A stretch of 64,000 bases of DNA from Strigops habroptila. Lineage: Eukaryota > Chordata > Aves > Psittaciformes > Psittacidae. Positions 1 to 13,700 of this stretch are shown one piece after another (positions within the stretch are counted from its first letter, which is position 1; each line of letters begins with the position of its first letter). Location: positions 924,911-988,910 of the forward strand of contig NC_046358.1 of the NCBI RefSeq assembly GCF_004027225.2, read 5' to 3'. Under the pieces are notes generated by a model. It did no database searches. It was not told the origin of the DNA and worked only from the letters and a program-made list of their open reading frames with translations. The translations under genes were made by a program, and so were the position numbers.

Positions 1-1694
1 AACATGCAATAGGTTGGAGTGTGTGTAAGTTTTTGGTGTGGGAGGACTAGAAGAGAGGTTGCTGGATGAAGATGAATGAATGAATGAGAGAAAGGCAGGC
101 AGGTAGTAGTGATGGAGTAGATGTGCCTACATACACAGGGCTGTGCAGTGAGGTGAGGTATGGGCAAGAAGGTGCATTATGGATACATCAGAGAAACAAG
201 AAAGAAACCAAGTGGTGGTTTAGAAAACAGTTGGTTAAAATGAGTTTATTTCTACCTGGTGAGCAGCAGTTTCTGTGGCTTAGAGCCCCTCGTGGTGGTG
301 CTTTGCAGGAATACCTTTCAGGTACTTCCTCATTACAGGAGTGTGTGGAATGTGCTCAGTGGAGCAGCTGGGCAGGTGGCTTCCCTCAGGATCCAGCTCC
401 CAGGCTTCAGAAGCACAGCGCAAAGCCTGCTTCTCCCTTGGAAACACAGAGCATCTAACACAGAACTTACAAACAGCTTGCAGGTTATAAAGCAGTGCAT
501 CACACTGGTTTTCCCTGCACTCCTTTCCTCAGCAGCTGCCAACAGGCAGAGGCAATTCACATTCTTTTTAAAGCTGTTTATTCTTGTTCCATTTCTTCCC
601 CCAATTACTAAAATATTTATGTGGGGAAAAAAACCCAAACCCAACCTTAAGATCCGAGCTATTGTCACACTCCCTGTCAGTAATCCCCCACATCCTGTAG
701 TAGCACTGCTGCTCTTTGCACAGCAGCTCGCTGCAGGTAGGAGACATAATGGCAGCTGGAGGTGCTGTAATTGCAGAGTTCTGCTGCAGTGTGCGACTGT
801 ACCTCCAGGAAATGAGAACCTGTTAACTCAGCATGTGCCCAGGGATTAGTTTTACATAACATGGGGATCATTCCCCCCACCTCCTCTTTTCTGCTGTTGC
901 TTCTGGCCTTTTAGTAGCTTTTTCTGTAGCTTCTCCTCCTCTGAACCTTGCAGGGTTCTGTGACAGGGTCCAAGTGGTCCATGGAGCAGCTGTGGCAGTG
1001 CTAAGACTCCCTCAGTGCTAAGATCAACCAGGATTTGGGGGGAGCAGGGGACTATAATTGCAAAGGAGCAAATGGCACTTTTCACCGTGTCAGTTGGGCA
1101 GCAGCAGGAAAGAAAATAGTGGAAAGTTTGTGGCAGTTTAACAGGGAACATGTGGTTATTTTTTCTTACACCATTAATGCTGAGAAGGTTTCCATGGTGT
1201 TTGCGTTTGGAGCATCAGCACTGCTGGGTATGAACATCCCAGTTTTCTCTCTGCTAGACAGAAGGATTTTATAAGTGGGTGATATGATAGAAAATGGGGC
1301 AGGTTCAGAGGTAAGTTTAAACAGGGTTTGAAGCATTTTGGTCTGGGGCTGCATACACCTTTATCAATTCAAAGTGCATGTGGCAGTGGCTTGTCACTCT
1401 AGCAAGATGCTTTCGCATTTGTTTCTGTGTACATTGAACTATAAACTCATATTCCTACCTCTTCAGCTTCATTTTCTATGCAAACTGCTGAGTTCAGCTC
1501 ATGTTGTATCCTCTGGAACTGGAATCCAGGCGGGTATGAAAAAGACACTTCTCACCCTCTTACTAGGAGTTTAGTTACCTTAAAGAGAAGCTGCTGACAG
1601 TGATCAGTTTGGAGTCTGTTCAGTGGGAGCTCAGCTGCATGTCTCTGTTACTAACCAGTGCTCATCTTGTCTCTGCCCGTTGCCTCTCATTTAG
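1..1694 (+). other. PLCB2: 3' part of a PLCB2 intron; no exon seen
   Basis: I looked for the preceding PLCB2 exon, which should carry the X-box HGFT/HGYT motif, and did not find it, so this is taken as intron before 1695. It holds a short GAAT repeat near 72-87 and nothing else I recognise. Confidence 0.7.
72..87. repeat. short (GAAT)n microsatellite
   Basis: About four GAAT units followed by GAGAGAAAGGCAGGCAGG; short and imperfect. Confidence 0.6.
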
Positions 1695-1777
1695 GATGCC
1701 ATCGAGGCCATTGCAGAAAGTGCTTTTAAAACATCTCTCTACCCTGTCATCCTGTCCTTTGAGAACCACGTGGACTC
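1695..1777 (+). CDS. PLCB2: PLCB2 exon (first in window): X-box catalytic strand
   Basis: Reads [14 protein letters not shown] then LSFENHVDS. The Glu of FENH corresponds to a Ca2+-binding active-site residue of PLC enzymes (Glu390 of PLC-delta1, from memory). Acceptor TTTAG; donor GTGAGT at 1778 splits the Ser codon. Confidence 0.93.
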
Positions 1778-4700
1778 GTGAGTATCTAGTGACTGGGAGA
1801 ATTGTGTTCTTGTTGTCCAGAGCAGAAGGTGTGCAGGCAAGAGCTGCTGGGTTTGTGAGTCCCTGGGATCTGAAGCACCAGTTGAAATTTCTGAAGCAAC
1901 TGGAGGTGGGTCAGAGCTGAAAGATGAGCCAGAAGCTGTAGAGCCAGAGTGACCACAGTTGTGCAGCCTTTTAGCTTGGGACAGCAGAGTATGGACAAAT
2001 GGGAGTCAGCCTGGGCAGGGACTTCAAGGGCTGCATAGCTGTCTGAGTGAGGGCAAGAGATGGTTTTCTGGGTAGAGTACATGGGTCTCGGGATGGTTGT
2101 TTGTGTTAAGCTCTGGATTTGGGCATCTGTTTTCCTGGTCACTCCTGCTTGTTCTCTTTGTTCACTAGGCCCAAGCAGCAGGCGAAGATGGCTGAGTACT
2201 GCAGAACCATATTTGGGGATATGCTGCTGACAGAGCCACTGGAGAAATTCCCAGTAAGTGAAGCTGGGGAAGGAGGTTTAGTGGAGAAGTCTTTCTGAGT
2301 CAGTCAGTCACTCCTGGTGCTGGGAGAGTGGGCAATGACAGTGAAAGAGAAGATGATGCCATGGACAAATAAGCCTGGTTCATAGGGATGAGCAACACAG
2401 TAAATGGATGGAAGACCTCTGTTCTGGGTTCAGCTATAGCAGTCATTTTTCTCCTTTTTAGTAGCTGGTGCAGTGCTGTGTTTTTTAACTTTCAGCCTGG
2501 GAACAACGCTGATAACACTGATGTTTTTAGTTGTTGCTGGGCTCAAACCACGACAACCTCTCAGTCACAGAGGTTTTCCTAAGCACTTGCTGGCTCTGCT
2601 CTCATTTAACTCTCTGTGACTTCAGAGACTTGGGAAACTGGGCTCTAGGTGGCCAAGTTGCACCAAGTGTATTTCTGTACATGGTACTGGTTCAGATCTC
2701 TGCCAGCACTTGCTTTGGAAAGAAACAGGAACAAGGGCTTAGCAGCATTTCAGGCTCTTCCTACCAATGCTTCTCACTTCCTACTTCCACCCTGGAAATA
2801 TTCCCTTGCAGGCACAGACAGGCAGGTCAGTGACACACACAGCTTTGTGCTCAGAATAGCTGAGTCCTCATCTGCTTGACCCTGGTTGTCAGCTTACTTG
2901 TACAACATGTATTTTTGTGGACATGGTGACATCTTTCGTGCTCCCTGTGCCCATTGCTGCTCCAGCTGCCTTGTGAACGCTCATGGATTTACAAATAACA
3001 GGCAGTGCCTGTGTTTTAAAGCACTGAGATCAAAAGAATTACTGAAAAGGAGCAGTGAGCAAAGCAGCAGTTGCCACTGGCCAGACCCACGTCCTCGTCC
3101 AGGCAATAGGGAGAAACAGGAGAGAAGCAGGTCAGGGTATTGGCTGACCTATTACTAGGCCTGTTGCTGTCTGTAGAGGGAGTGTGTGTCTGGAAGCACA
3201 GCCTGGGTCACACGTCCTTGTCTTGAGCCACCTCCTCTGGGATCATTTTCAGATCTGCTGCAGGCAGAGGGTTTAAATATGGCCTGAGTGCTGATCCAGG
3301 GCTGAGGCTCTGGGATAATGAGAGAAGTAGGTGGCACATGAAAGCCAGAGGTGTGTGGATGCTTCAGGCCATGTGCATGGGGTTTTTTAGCTGTGATGCA
3401 GGATAGGTGGCTGGGAAGAGTCTGGGGTGTGCAGGCAGCAAATGTGAGAGGTGCAAAATGCTGCTCTGAAATAAAAGGTGAAGTCTTAAACCAAATCTGC
3501 ATATAGTGGGGTGGATGGAGAAATTAAAGTATACAGTGAGTGGCAGATGTGTCTGTGCACCAGTAAATGGCCATAGGAATGGTACTGGGACAGGAAAGAT
3601 GAGTGTTTGAACTCTTTGTGATGAAAGTTGATCTGTTGCAGCTGAAGCCAGGAGTTCCTCTGCCAAGTCCTAAGGATCTCTTAGGGAAAATCTTGATTAA
3701 GAACAAAAAGAACCAATCTGTATCTGGGAAGAGGCAGAACTCTTTGAAGAAAGGGAGGAATGTGGAACCAGAAATCATTGAGCTGCCAACCCCTGTGGAT
3801 GCTGAAGATACTGGTATGTCTGAAGGGGACTAGTACAGCTAGATGAGCAAGTCTGGCCCACTGGAGACCTTCCAAATCACCAAGACTAGCTTGAGGCAAG
3901 CCAGTGCTAGTCATTAATTCAGTTATCACAAGAAGCAGCATGAGCTTGGAAGAGAAATTAAATCCTCAGAATATTTTCAAACACTGCATTCCAACCAAAA
4001 TAGACAACCCACTTGTGCCCTGCTCATCAGTCAGCTCTTCTGCCTCCTCTGAGCCATATGGCTCCGTGAGTAATTCATTGATACCCACTGCTTTGATGGA
4101 AGGGAAGCAGCTTTTACTGCTTGTAGCTCTCTGATAACCACAAATTCACCATGGCCTAGTTCTTCACCATGAGGTTCTTGAAGGTTTATAGAACCTTCAG
4201 CCCCACTCTCCTCCCTTCCTCAAGCCTGTCACCTCTTGGGCTCAGGGTACTTGTGGTAGAACAGGGAATTTTCAGTCCCTGTCGTGGTAGGAGCACATGA
4301 AGTCCATGATTCTTCCACTTATTGCTCCTGGTGACTTGACTGTGAGGGTTTGCAGGCCAGCAGTCTGCAGAGTCTTGTCTCAGCGTGCTACCCATGGGTG
4401 CTACTGATGTGTGCTGTGTGTGCTTAGTCTGGGCAGGTGATGTGGCTGAAGAGGAACCAGAGGAAGAGGATGAACATCTTGGAAACCTGGATGAAGAGGA
4501 AATTAAAAAGATGCAGTCAGATGAGGTACTGTCACTGCTGTGCCTGTCCCTTTTCAGAGTTTTGTTTGGATCTTTTTCTGGCCTCAAGTTTTCTCTAGAG
4601 CCTCACCATATCCATAGAATCCCAGAGTGGTTTGGCTTGGAAGGGAGCTTAAAGCTCCTCTATTTCCAACCCCTGCCACGAGCAGGGACACCTTCTACTA

Positions 4701-7700
4701 GAACAGGTTGCTCCAAGCCCCTGTGTCCAACCTGGCCTTGAACACTGCCAGGGATGGGGCAGCCACAGCTTCTCTGGGCACCCTGTGCCAGCACCTCAGC
4801 ACCCTCACAGGGAAGAGCTTCTGCCTCAGAGCTCATCTCAATCTCCCCTCTGGCAGGTTAAAGCCGTTCCCCTTGGCCTGTCCCTACAGGCCCTTGTCCA
4901 AAGCCCCTCTCCAGGTTTGCTGTAGCCCCTTTAGGCACTGGAGCTGCTCTAAGGTCTCCCCAGAGCTTCCCCCAGGCTGAACCAGCCCAGCTCTCTCAGC
5001 TTGTCTTTATAGGAACTGAATAGAGATGAACCCAAAATGTAAAGGAGAATGAACTGTGCTATGATCAATCCTTCATCCATGCAAGAAGACTTTTGCAGAA
5101 GAATCTGAATAAGAGAAATTCATTGCAAGCACAAAGAGTGTGGCAGAAGAGTTATTTCTGACTCTGATATTCTGCATCATTTGGAGGTAGTCATTTGCCT
5201 TCAGGGTGTTTGGAGAGGCTCAGCCTTAGTCTGATAGAAGTTGTTACTGAAACCTGAAGTGCTGCTGCTGAAGGGGAGGGAGATCAGCATCCCTTGAATA
5301 AAAACTCATTTCCGTCTCCCTGGGGCCACTGAGAGAGGAGGGAAAATAACGTCCCTGTTTGTCACACACTTGGTGCTTTGAGAGGCTAAGGAGGTCCTGG
5401 GCTTCTCACACACTGCCTGATGCCTCTCAGGATGCCTCAGTCTCAGTTTTTGCCACGCTACTGAAACTCTGTGCTGCTCACAGTGTAACTGCAGGAGCAG
5501 GAAGGCAAAGCAACTGGTGCTCTGGTCAGGGCAGCCACTGGAGCTGTCTGTGAAGCCCAGATGGGGTTCGTTTCACCTCCAGGCAAGATCTCTTCATCTG
5601 CCTTCTCTGGGATGTTGTTTTCTCCTCAGGGCACTGCTGGTTTGGAAGTGACAGCCTATGAGGAAATGTCCAGCCTAGTCAACTACATCCAGCCCATCAA
5701 ATTTGACTCCTTTGAAGTCTCTGCCCGTAAGTCAGACTGAATCCTCACAGCATCCAAGTATTTCCATTCCACCAGAAGAGCAGTGCTTGCACATGCTGCT
5801 GTTCCACCTGCCTTTGGGACTTGCCTTCACCCATTTTCTGCTGTATTCACTCTCTCCCTCAACATGTGCATGGTCTCAAACACATCCCTTTGCTCTCCTC
5901 CCTGTAGTAAGGAATTGGTAAGGAGAAGACAGGGAGATGTCAGATACTGCTCCCAGTTATACAAGTGAGGATGAAAAGGAGCAGCGTAGAGGCCAGTGAC
6001 ATCTCTGGGCTTGCTTTGGTGCTTCTGAGGGCAGGATTGAGCCAGCTTTTCTTAATGTATGTGCCTGGCCTTCCTCTTCTGTGAGGATTGGACACAGAAA
6101 CATGCAAAACACTGAAAATGCACTTAATTTCTGTGCACAGGATGGGTTCCTCTGAACACTTCCCACATTTGGGTCCAGCTTTGAGTGAGCTGTTTTGATT
6201 GATGGAAGAAAGAAAAGGAAAAGGAAAAAAATAGTGGAGTGAAGAAAGGAAAACCTGACAAAATAAAGAGCTTTGAATATTTGGCTTCACTGTAACTCCA
6301 AGCAGGAGCTATTCTCTAAATGTCACTGACATCCAGACAGAGATGGGCACAGTGATTGCCAGTTAAGCTTTGGGAGCCCATCCTGTCCTGCCCAACACTG
6401 TCACCTTTTATCACCTATTCTTCAATCCCTTTTTAAGGGACCAGGGAAAGGGAAATTCCCTTGATAGAAAATGGTACCTGGTAGAAGGTGGGAGTGAGCA
6501 GGATGAGGGCTTCTTAGGTCCATCAATCCCCACACATGGGAAGGGGCTGGGAATGCCTTTCTCCTCAATGCTTTCTGATCTCCTGTTTCCAGAGAAGAAC
6601 CGGAGTTACGTCATCTCATCCTTCACGGAGCTGAAGGCTTATGATCTACTAACTAAGTTCCCTGTGCAGTTTGTGGAGTATCCTTTCAGCAGCCTTTGTC
6701 TAGAGTAGTTGCTGGTGTGGAGTGTGAGAGCTAATCTGAAACTTGGGTAAGGCTGAGGCATCTCAACTGGTTTATGGTTTCAGCACCTGGTAAACTCTTC
6801 ATCAGGGATATAAAGTGTGCAGGTGGGATCTTCCAGGGTGGCTTGGAACCTGTCCAGAGAGGTTCTTGGCAGGATGCATCCAGCTGTAATGTACCACATG
6901 CTTGTCCTTAAGTGGAAAGGGTATGGGAGAGGAGCATGTTGCTGCCAAGGCCTCCCTCACTTCTTGTCTGGAAGGCTCTGAGCATTTGGTAGCAGAACTT
7001 GGACACTTTTCATTGTCTGGATACATGAGGTGGCCCCAGGGTGCACACGGAGGGCTCGGGCTTGTTTCCAATTGAGCTTCTGTAGATACAACAAGCGGCA
7101 GATGAGCCGGGTTTACCCCAAAGGCACCCGGATGGACTCCTCCAATTATATGCCCCAGATGTTCTGGAACGTCGGCTGTCAGATGGTGGCACTCAACTTC
7201 CAGACCATGGGTGAGTGTCACATTGTCCCCCAGCCCCTCAGGGGGTGATGCTCTGTGCTCGTGTTCACTGGCTCTTCCTTTGCTGCTCTTGCCATGTGTG
7301 TGTTTATTCCATGTGCCTTCTCCCAGAGTGGTGCCCATCTTTGAGTCCTTCTCCCACAGACCAAAAGCACTTTTCTAGGCCCAGCACAAACCTGGTTTTC
7401 ACACTTGTGCATACACACAGATAGGGATTTGCTGTCACCCAGTGCTGGGTACCATCTCTGGCTGTCCTGTAACAGTGTCAGATTAAATACTGTGCACAAA
7501 TCCAGCAGAAGCTCCCGCTTCCCTGAGCTGCTTCCTCTTTTGCCAAGCAGAGGCAGAGCTCCATCTGGCTCAGGGCTGGCCTCTCTATGCTGTTGTTTCC
7601 AGTATTTTGACCTGAGCAGGGAAGAAGGGCCTTTCCTTGCTGCACAACCAGCATGAGAAGAGAAAAAAACCTCCAGAGAAAGCTATCCTTTACCCCTCTT

Positions 7701-10700
7701 CCTTCCTCAGAGGAGTGTCTAAGTATAGAGAGAGTAGGAGGTTAGCTGTAGGGTCAGTAGGAGAAAAAAAGAAGCAACTTTAAAAGAATTAACTTTAAAA
7801 GGGTGAGAGATTGGTTATGAAGAGGGTATTGTATTGAAGACAGGACAGAAACCATCAGACAGTGTTCTCAGGAGAAGTGGCAGAGGAGAAGATGGACTGA
7901 GAGGAGGCCCAGAATGAGCAGGGGAAGGAGCAGACGGGCTGAGACAACTGTTTACTTCACACCAAAAATAGTGGGTACTTCAGAGGAGGCTTTAATTTAG
8001 TTCTGCCCAGGACTCCTCTTGCAGTCGTAAGCAAAGTACTCACCTTCCTTACAGCAGCTGCTGTAATATCTTTCCCTGTAGGGTGCTGAGAGGCTTTAAT
8101 TAGTTTCTGGAATGGCTTTGGGAGCCTTTGGCTCGCAGGGGCTGTAACAGCATCCTTCAGCTCGCTCGTAGTGCACAAACACCTGAGGAGGTCCCCCAGA
8201 AATGCTTCTCACTGTGTTCCTCTGTGTCTCAGATGTCCCCATGCAGCAGAACATGGCTCTGTTTGAGTTCAATGGCCAGTGTGGGTATCTGCTCAAGCAC
8301 GAGTTCATGCGGCGGCCAGACAAGCTGTTTGACCCCTTCTCCGTGGACCGCATTGACGTGGTGGTGGCCAGTACCCTCTCAGTCACGGCAAGTACAGACC
8401 ATGGGCTGCTCCTGCCCCGCAGCCGGTTCCTGGCACCACGAGCACAACTGGCATCTCCGTCCCCACTATTTATTACCCAGTAGGGTTCTTAGTGGCAAAT
8501 GAACCTGGGCAGTCCTGTGGGAGAGTGTTTCCATGGCAACCCCCAGGCTTTTCACTGCTTCAAATTAATCATAATCGCATGAAAATGGAAAATTAGCATC
8601 TGCTCCACAGCAGAAGCCAAAGCTGAGATGATGGGAGGGAGGAGGAAGTGCTGAAGCAAGAAACATGGGTGGAGGTAAAAGAAAAGCCTGTTGTGGATTG
8701 GAAGCTGCCGCAGGAAAGGTGTTTTGGGGTGGGAGGGTGACCCTGGGGTGCAGGTGTGGGTGAGCTCTTCTGTTCTGTTCTCTTCAGCAGCTGCTCATTG
8801 GGTTTCTGCTCGTTGTAGATACTCTCTGGTCAGTTCCTCTCTGACCGTAGCGTGAAGACATATGTGGAAGTGGAGCTCTTTGGGTTGCCAAGGGACACAA
8901 AGCGCAAATACAGAACCAAACTGACCTCCACGGCCAACTCCATTAACCCTGTGTGGAAAGAGGAGGCTTTTGTTTTCGAAAAGGTAACAACAGTTGATAG
9001 GAATTTAGACAGAGAATCCCTAAAGATCCTGTTGGACACAAGTGCTGCCTCTTGAGACGTCAGTGACAACAAGAGGGACAAGCTTCTGGTCCCGGCTTTA
9101 GATACACAAGGCATTAGGTGTTGCTTCCTCACATAATATCCAAACAACAGTATCCAAACCAACTCCCCATCACTATTTCCCTGAACAGAGAAGGGGTTAA
9201 CTGGGAACATTCCTGGAACTCACAGGCACCAAAAGTCTCCTGTTTGTGGAGCACTTCAGGCTGAGTTGACTGATCGAGCACCAGGAGCTGAATGTCTGTG
9301 GTTAAACTGTAAATGGGAAACAGCCAAACTGGAGAAGTGATGGGACCAGCGGGAGGTTCTCAGTGGTGCCAGGATGTGGAAAACTGCTCTGTTGGTCCAC
9401 AAGAATTCCATGGTCACTAATCCAGCTACAGGGCATGGGGAGGTTAAGCCAAAGGTGATATTAATGTTTGGCCCTTCTGCACTAAGTCCCAAAGGCAAAA
9501 CACGTGTTACAGGATTCATCTCTGTCGAGCACACTGAAATAGCTGAAATTGCAGCAGATATTTGCAGCCTGTTGAGATGTGGTAGATAAATATTATCCTC
9601 ATTTCAGGAAACACTTTTCAGGCTTCAGTTCTGGCAGAATAATCTTTAGTTTATGTTATGGCAGAATGAGGGAGGAGGGAGACAGGAGCCCTTATGGCAA
9701 AGTTTCCATGTTTGCCAAATTAGCCTTCTGAGTTCATTCCCTTCCCTGGTGAATTGCTTCCTGGAAGCTGAGGTTTGGAGGGTTTGTTGTCCTGTTTTTC
9801 TTTAGGTGAACTGCCCTCCTGTGATCCTGAGCAGCCTCTCCTCTGGGAAGCCCGTGTTTTGTGGAGTTTGGGGTTGTTTAGTCTGGAGAAGAGAAGGCTC
9901 AGGGGGAACCTTCTCGCTCTCTGCAACTGCCTGACAGGAGGAGGGAGCCAGGAGGGGGCTGGTCTCTGCTCCCAAGGAACAAGGGATGGGACAAGAGAAA
10001 ACGGCCTCAAGCTGCACCAGGGCAGGGTTAGATGGAGCTGAGGAACAATTCCTTCCCCAGAGGGTGCTCAGGCATTGGAACAGGCTGCCCAGGGCAGGGC
10101 TGGAGTCACCGGCCCTGCAAGTGCTCACACTCCGTGTAGCCGAGGCCTCAGTGCCATGGGGTAGTGGTGGCCTTGGCAGTGCTGGGGAATGGTTGGACTT
10201 GATGAGCTTGAAGGGCTTTTCCAAACTGATTGATTGTATGATTCTAATTTTTGAGAATTCACTTATGTCTGTGATAAACTGTAGCCTGGATGGATGGCAT
10301 TAGTTTGCTGGAAGGAGGAGAGAGTAAGGTTCGACTTAGTGAAGCTAATGTGCTGTTCTAGGTGGAGGTGAGGACACTGGTGTCTTCCTCTATCTTTTCC
10401 TTAGATCATGATGCCTGAGTTGGCGTCTCTCAAAATTGTGGCCTGGGAGGAAGGAGGGAAGTTCATCGGTCACCGTGTCATTCCTGTCATTGCAGTGCAC
10501 TCAGGTAAGTTTTGTGGGAATTCCTTCCACTTTTGTGCCCTCAAGACCCATCCATTGGAGGCTGAAAAGAAGCTATAGACACCTTTTCCTATCTAACATT
10601 TCAGGTTAGATCTAAGGCAGAAGCTCTTCCCTGTGAGGGTGCTGAGGCGCTGGCACAGGGTGCCCAGAGAAGCTGTGGCTGCCCCATCCCTGGCAGTGTT

Positions 10701-13700
10701 CAAGGCCAGGTTGGACACAGGGGCTTGGAGCAACCTGCTCTAGTGGAAGGTGTCCCTGCCCGTGGCAGGGGGTTGGGACTGGAGGAGCTTAAGGTCCCTT
10801 CCAACCCAAACCAGGCTGGGATTCTATGATCTGCATATTTTGCTACTTAATTTCCATTCCTGTAGGCAGTGGAGCCTTCATATTCATCCTGTTACAACCT
10901 TGGCTTAATTCCATAATCTATTCACCATGCCCTCCTGGTTTTCTTCTGGAGCACCCAGCCAAGCAGGGATGTGTCAGCTCACCTCTTCTGCTCTCTGTTC
11001 TCAGGCTATCACCACATCTGTCTCCGCAGTGAGAGCAATATGCCCCTCACCATGCCCTCCCTGTTCGTGTACCTGGAGATCAAGGACTACGTTCCTGATG
11101 CTTGGGCAGGTAGAATGCACACCAGGGGGGGCTCTGGTTTTGGCCAAACTGGGATCCAGAAGCCCTTTTCCAGCCTGGGGGGTGCTTTCCTGCTGCACCC
11201 TTAATTCCTTGTCAGGATAGGCCTTGAGCTCCTGCCAGCATCCTGTCACACCCTTGCTTTCATCAGAAGCACATGGATGCTTGTGCTGTATCCGTGACTG
11301 GTTCCCATATGGACTGAGGCACACGTGCCTGGTGTGCAGTGCAGGTGTAAGGGGCTCGGGGTCAGTCTTTTTACTGCTTCTATTGAGAGGCAGGGAGAGG
11401 TTTCTGTGAGTACAGAGGTGACAACTATCAGGGACTGACAAGAACAGGGGTTTAGGGAGCACAGGAGCATTCTTTTTCCCTGTTTGAAGGGCAGGAGGTT
11501 CTTCCTCACACTGAGATTCAGGGCTCTTCCTTTAAAAAGGGGATGGTCAGTGGGAGGTGAATCAGGAAAAAGACCAACTGGAGGTGCTGGCAGCAAAAGT
11601 GTAACAGTCATGAACAAAGCCATGCAGAATGTAACAGAAGTTCTTGTGAATACTGGTCATGTTTAGTCTCTCTTCCCCTGTGTTCATACAAATGAACCTT
11701 ATTCATGGAGGAAAGCCTGTGAAATTATGGGTTTAACACATACTCCTAAAACAGACCAGGTTTATACAGCACTGGACTGGAATTGGAGCAGGGAGCTGTG
11801 CAGCTTAGGAAAGTCTTAGCCTGGCTTTGGAGTTTGGGAGCAGTGTGCTCTTTTCAGCTTCATGGAGCTGCCCTGAACATCAGTTGTGAGCTGTCACCTC
11901 AGAATGGGACTGAGCTGAAGACACTCCCCTCCCTTGTTCCAAATAGAGAATACAAAATATCCCTCCTCCTCCATTACGTGTCCTAGGCCAGAAGGGAACC
12001 AGAAGGCAAAGACAATCAGAGGACAGTGAGTTGTGTGATAATCCAAGTAATGATTTCCTCCTTGTTTCTAGATCTGACTGTTGCTCTCTCCAACCCCATT
12101 AAGTTCTTCAATCTGCAAGACAAGAGATCAGTAAAGCTGAAAGATGGCTCAGTGGAGGTGAGTTTTACCAAGTTCTGTCATTGACTCTAAAACACGTTCC
12201 ATGGATTCAGCCTGAAATAACTGAGCTTTGATTTTCTCTGATCTTTGTTTTAGAGGCTGGACACGCAGAGGAACTCATCTGCTGAAACAAACGGGATGCC
12301 AGACTCCAGTGGGAAACTCAGCACGCCTCATTCCAACGGGCCTGCAGGTAAAGCTGTGGGTGTGGGTGAGCTGAAAGTAGAAGGGAAGCTCTACTCCCTG
12401 CCATATTCCCTACCATACCCTTAGATTGCCTCATTCTCTTGTGTGTTACAGTACTTGACAGCTCATTGGTATTTCTTCCATATGTATCAAGGGATTAGGG
12501 TCCTTTCAAATAAGTTGGTATCAAAACAAAACAGTTTTCTCCACTTTCAGGCCAGAACATCCTTCTCACCTAATCAAACAGCCTTATATGTGCCAAATCC
12601 TCACCAGCAATGTTCAGCTAATACACAGCAAATGCCCTTTTTTCTGGCAAGGCAGAGAATCCTGTTCTCTTTCTGCTGTGCCTGTTAACACAGTTCCCAA
12701 GCACTTAATCATCTCAGCAGCTTAATTAATGCCTTTGTAGTCACACCAACATCCTACATGTGGCCCGTGTTCTTGGTGAGCTCTTACACTGTCTGTTTTC
12801 AACCTGAAGATCACAGATAAACAGGAGCTTCTTTTGTCATTCCAGGAGCAGCAGCGTTTGCCAAGGACGAGAATGTGGTGGAGGTGCTGCAGATTGCAGG
12901 TAACTGCTCGTGCTGTTCACGTGGACTGAGGCCCTGCCACGCATCTTGTGTTCCCTCTCTGCCCAGTGTCTGACTGGGATAAGATAGAGATGAAGCCTGT
13001 TTGCAGATTAAACCAGACCTGCCCCATCCCTGCCTGTGGCAGCCAGCCCTGCACACATGCCACAGGAACCTTCATACCTGGGGAGCCCTTTCCCTGCCCC
13101 GTTTGACAACTGCCACAGTGTGTGGTGAGCTGAGGCTGGGATGGAGCTCACAGCACGTCTCAGGGAGACAGAGGCTTGGAGTTGCTCTGGTACGTGCCTT
13201 GGGCAAGCTGGGCCACTGCCACCTGCACAGGAAGGTCAGAAGAGCTTTGGGCTGCTCCAGCTTTAGCCCTTGCAGGCACTGGCTGCAGTCACACTGCAGC
13301 AAGTCAGCTTTATAGCAGGGGAGGAGGCTGGAGCTGACACACGAGCTTTACTGAAGGACTGACTAAAGCAGAGGTGATGTGGCCACAGGGAGCCCTCAGC
13401 ACACATGCACCCTCTGTAATAAGTATCATTCACCCACTTTTCTGTGTGTTAATGCAGTGTGATACAAACCAATACAAACCACTCATAACCAGTGTGCCCA
13501 GTTGTGCCACAACTCTGAACTGAAGGCACGAGAGTAAACTGCTGCACTCAGGGTATGTTTCATGTAACTGTTATGTAAAGTTTTGTTCTTAACAGTTATT
13601 CCTAAAGAGCAACATTCCCCAGGACAGGCTGTGATTACTGGAGCTCGGGTAAGAGGCATCACAAGCTGTGGAGGCACAGAGGGCTCTGCTTTGGGAGCAG

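Noticed and set aside
4708..4980. Recurring 60-115 aa frame starting [20 protein letters not shown] (also at 22558, 38353, 40336, 57146, 59534)
   Set aside because: It is the antisense reading of CR1 tails, repeated wherever a CR1 copy lies; not a gene family.
6802..7338. 178-codon minus-strand frame
   Set aside because: It overlaps the PLCB2 Y-box exon 7086-7210 on the opposite strand and is a shadow of it.
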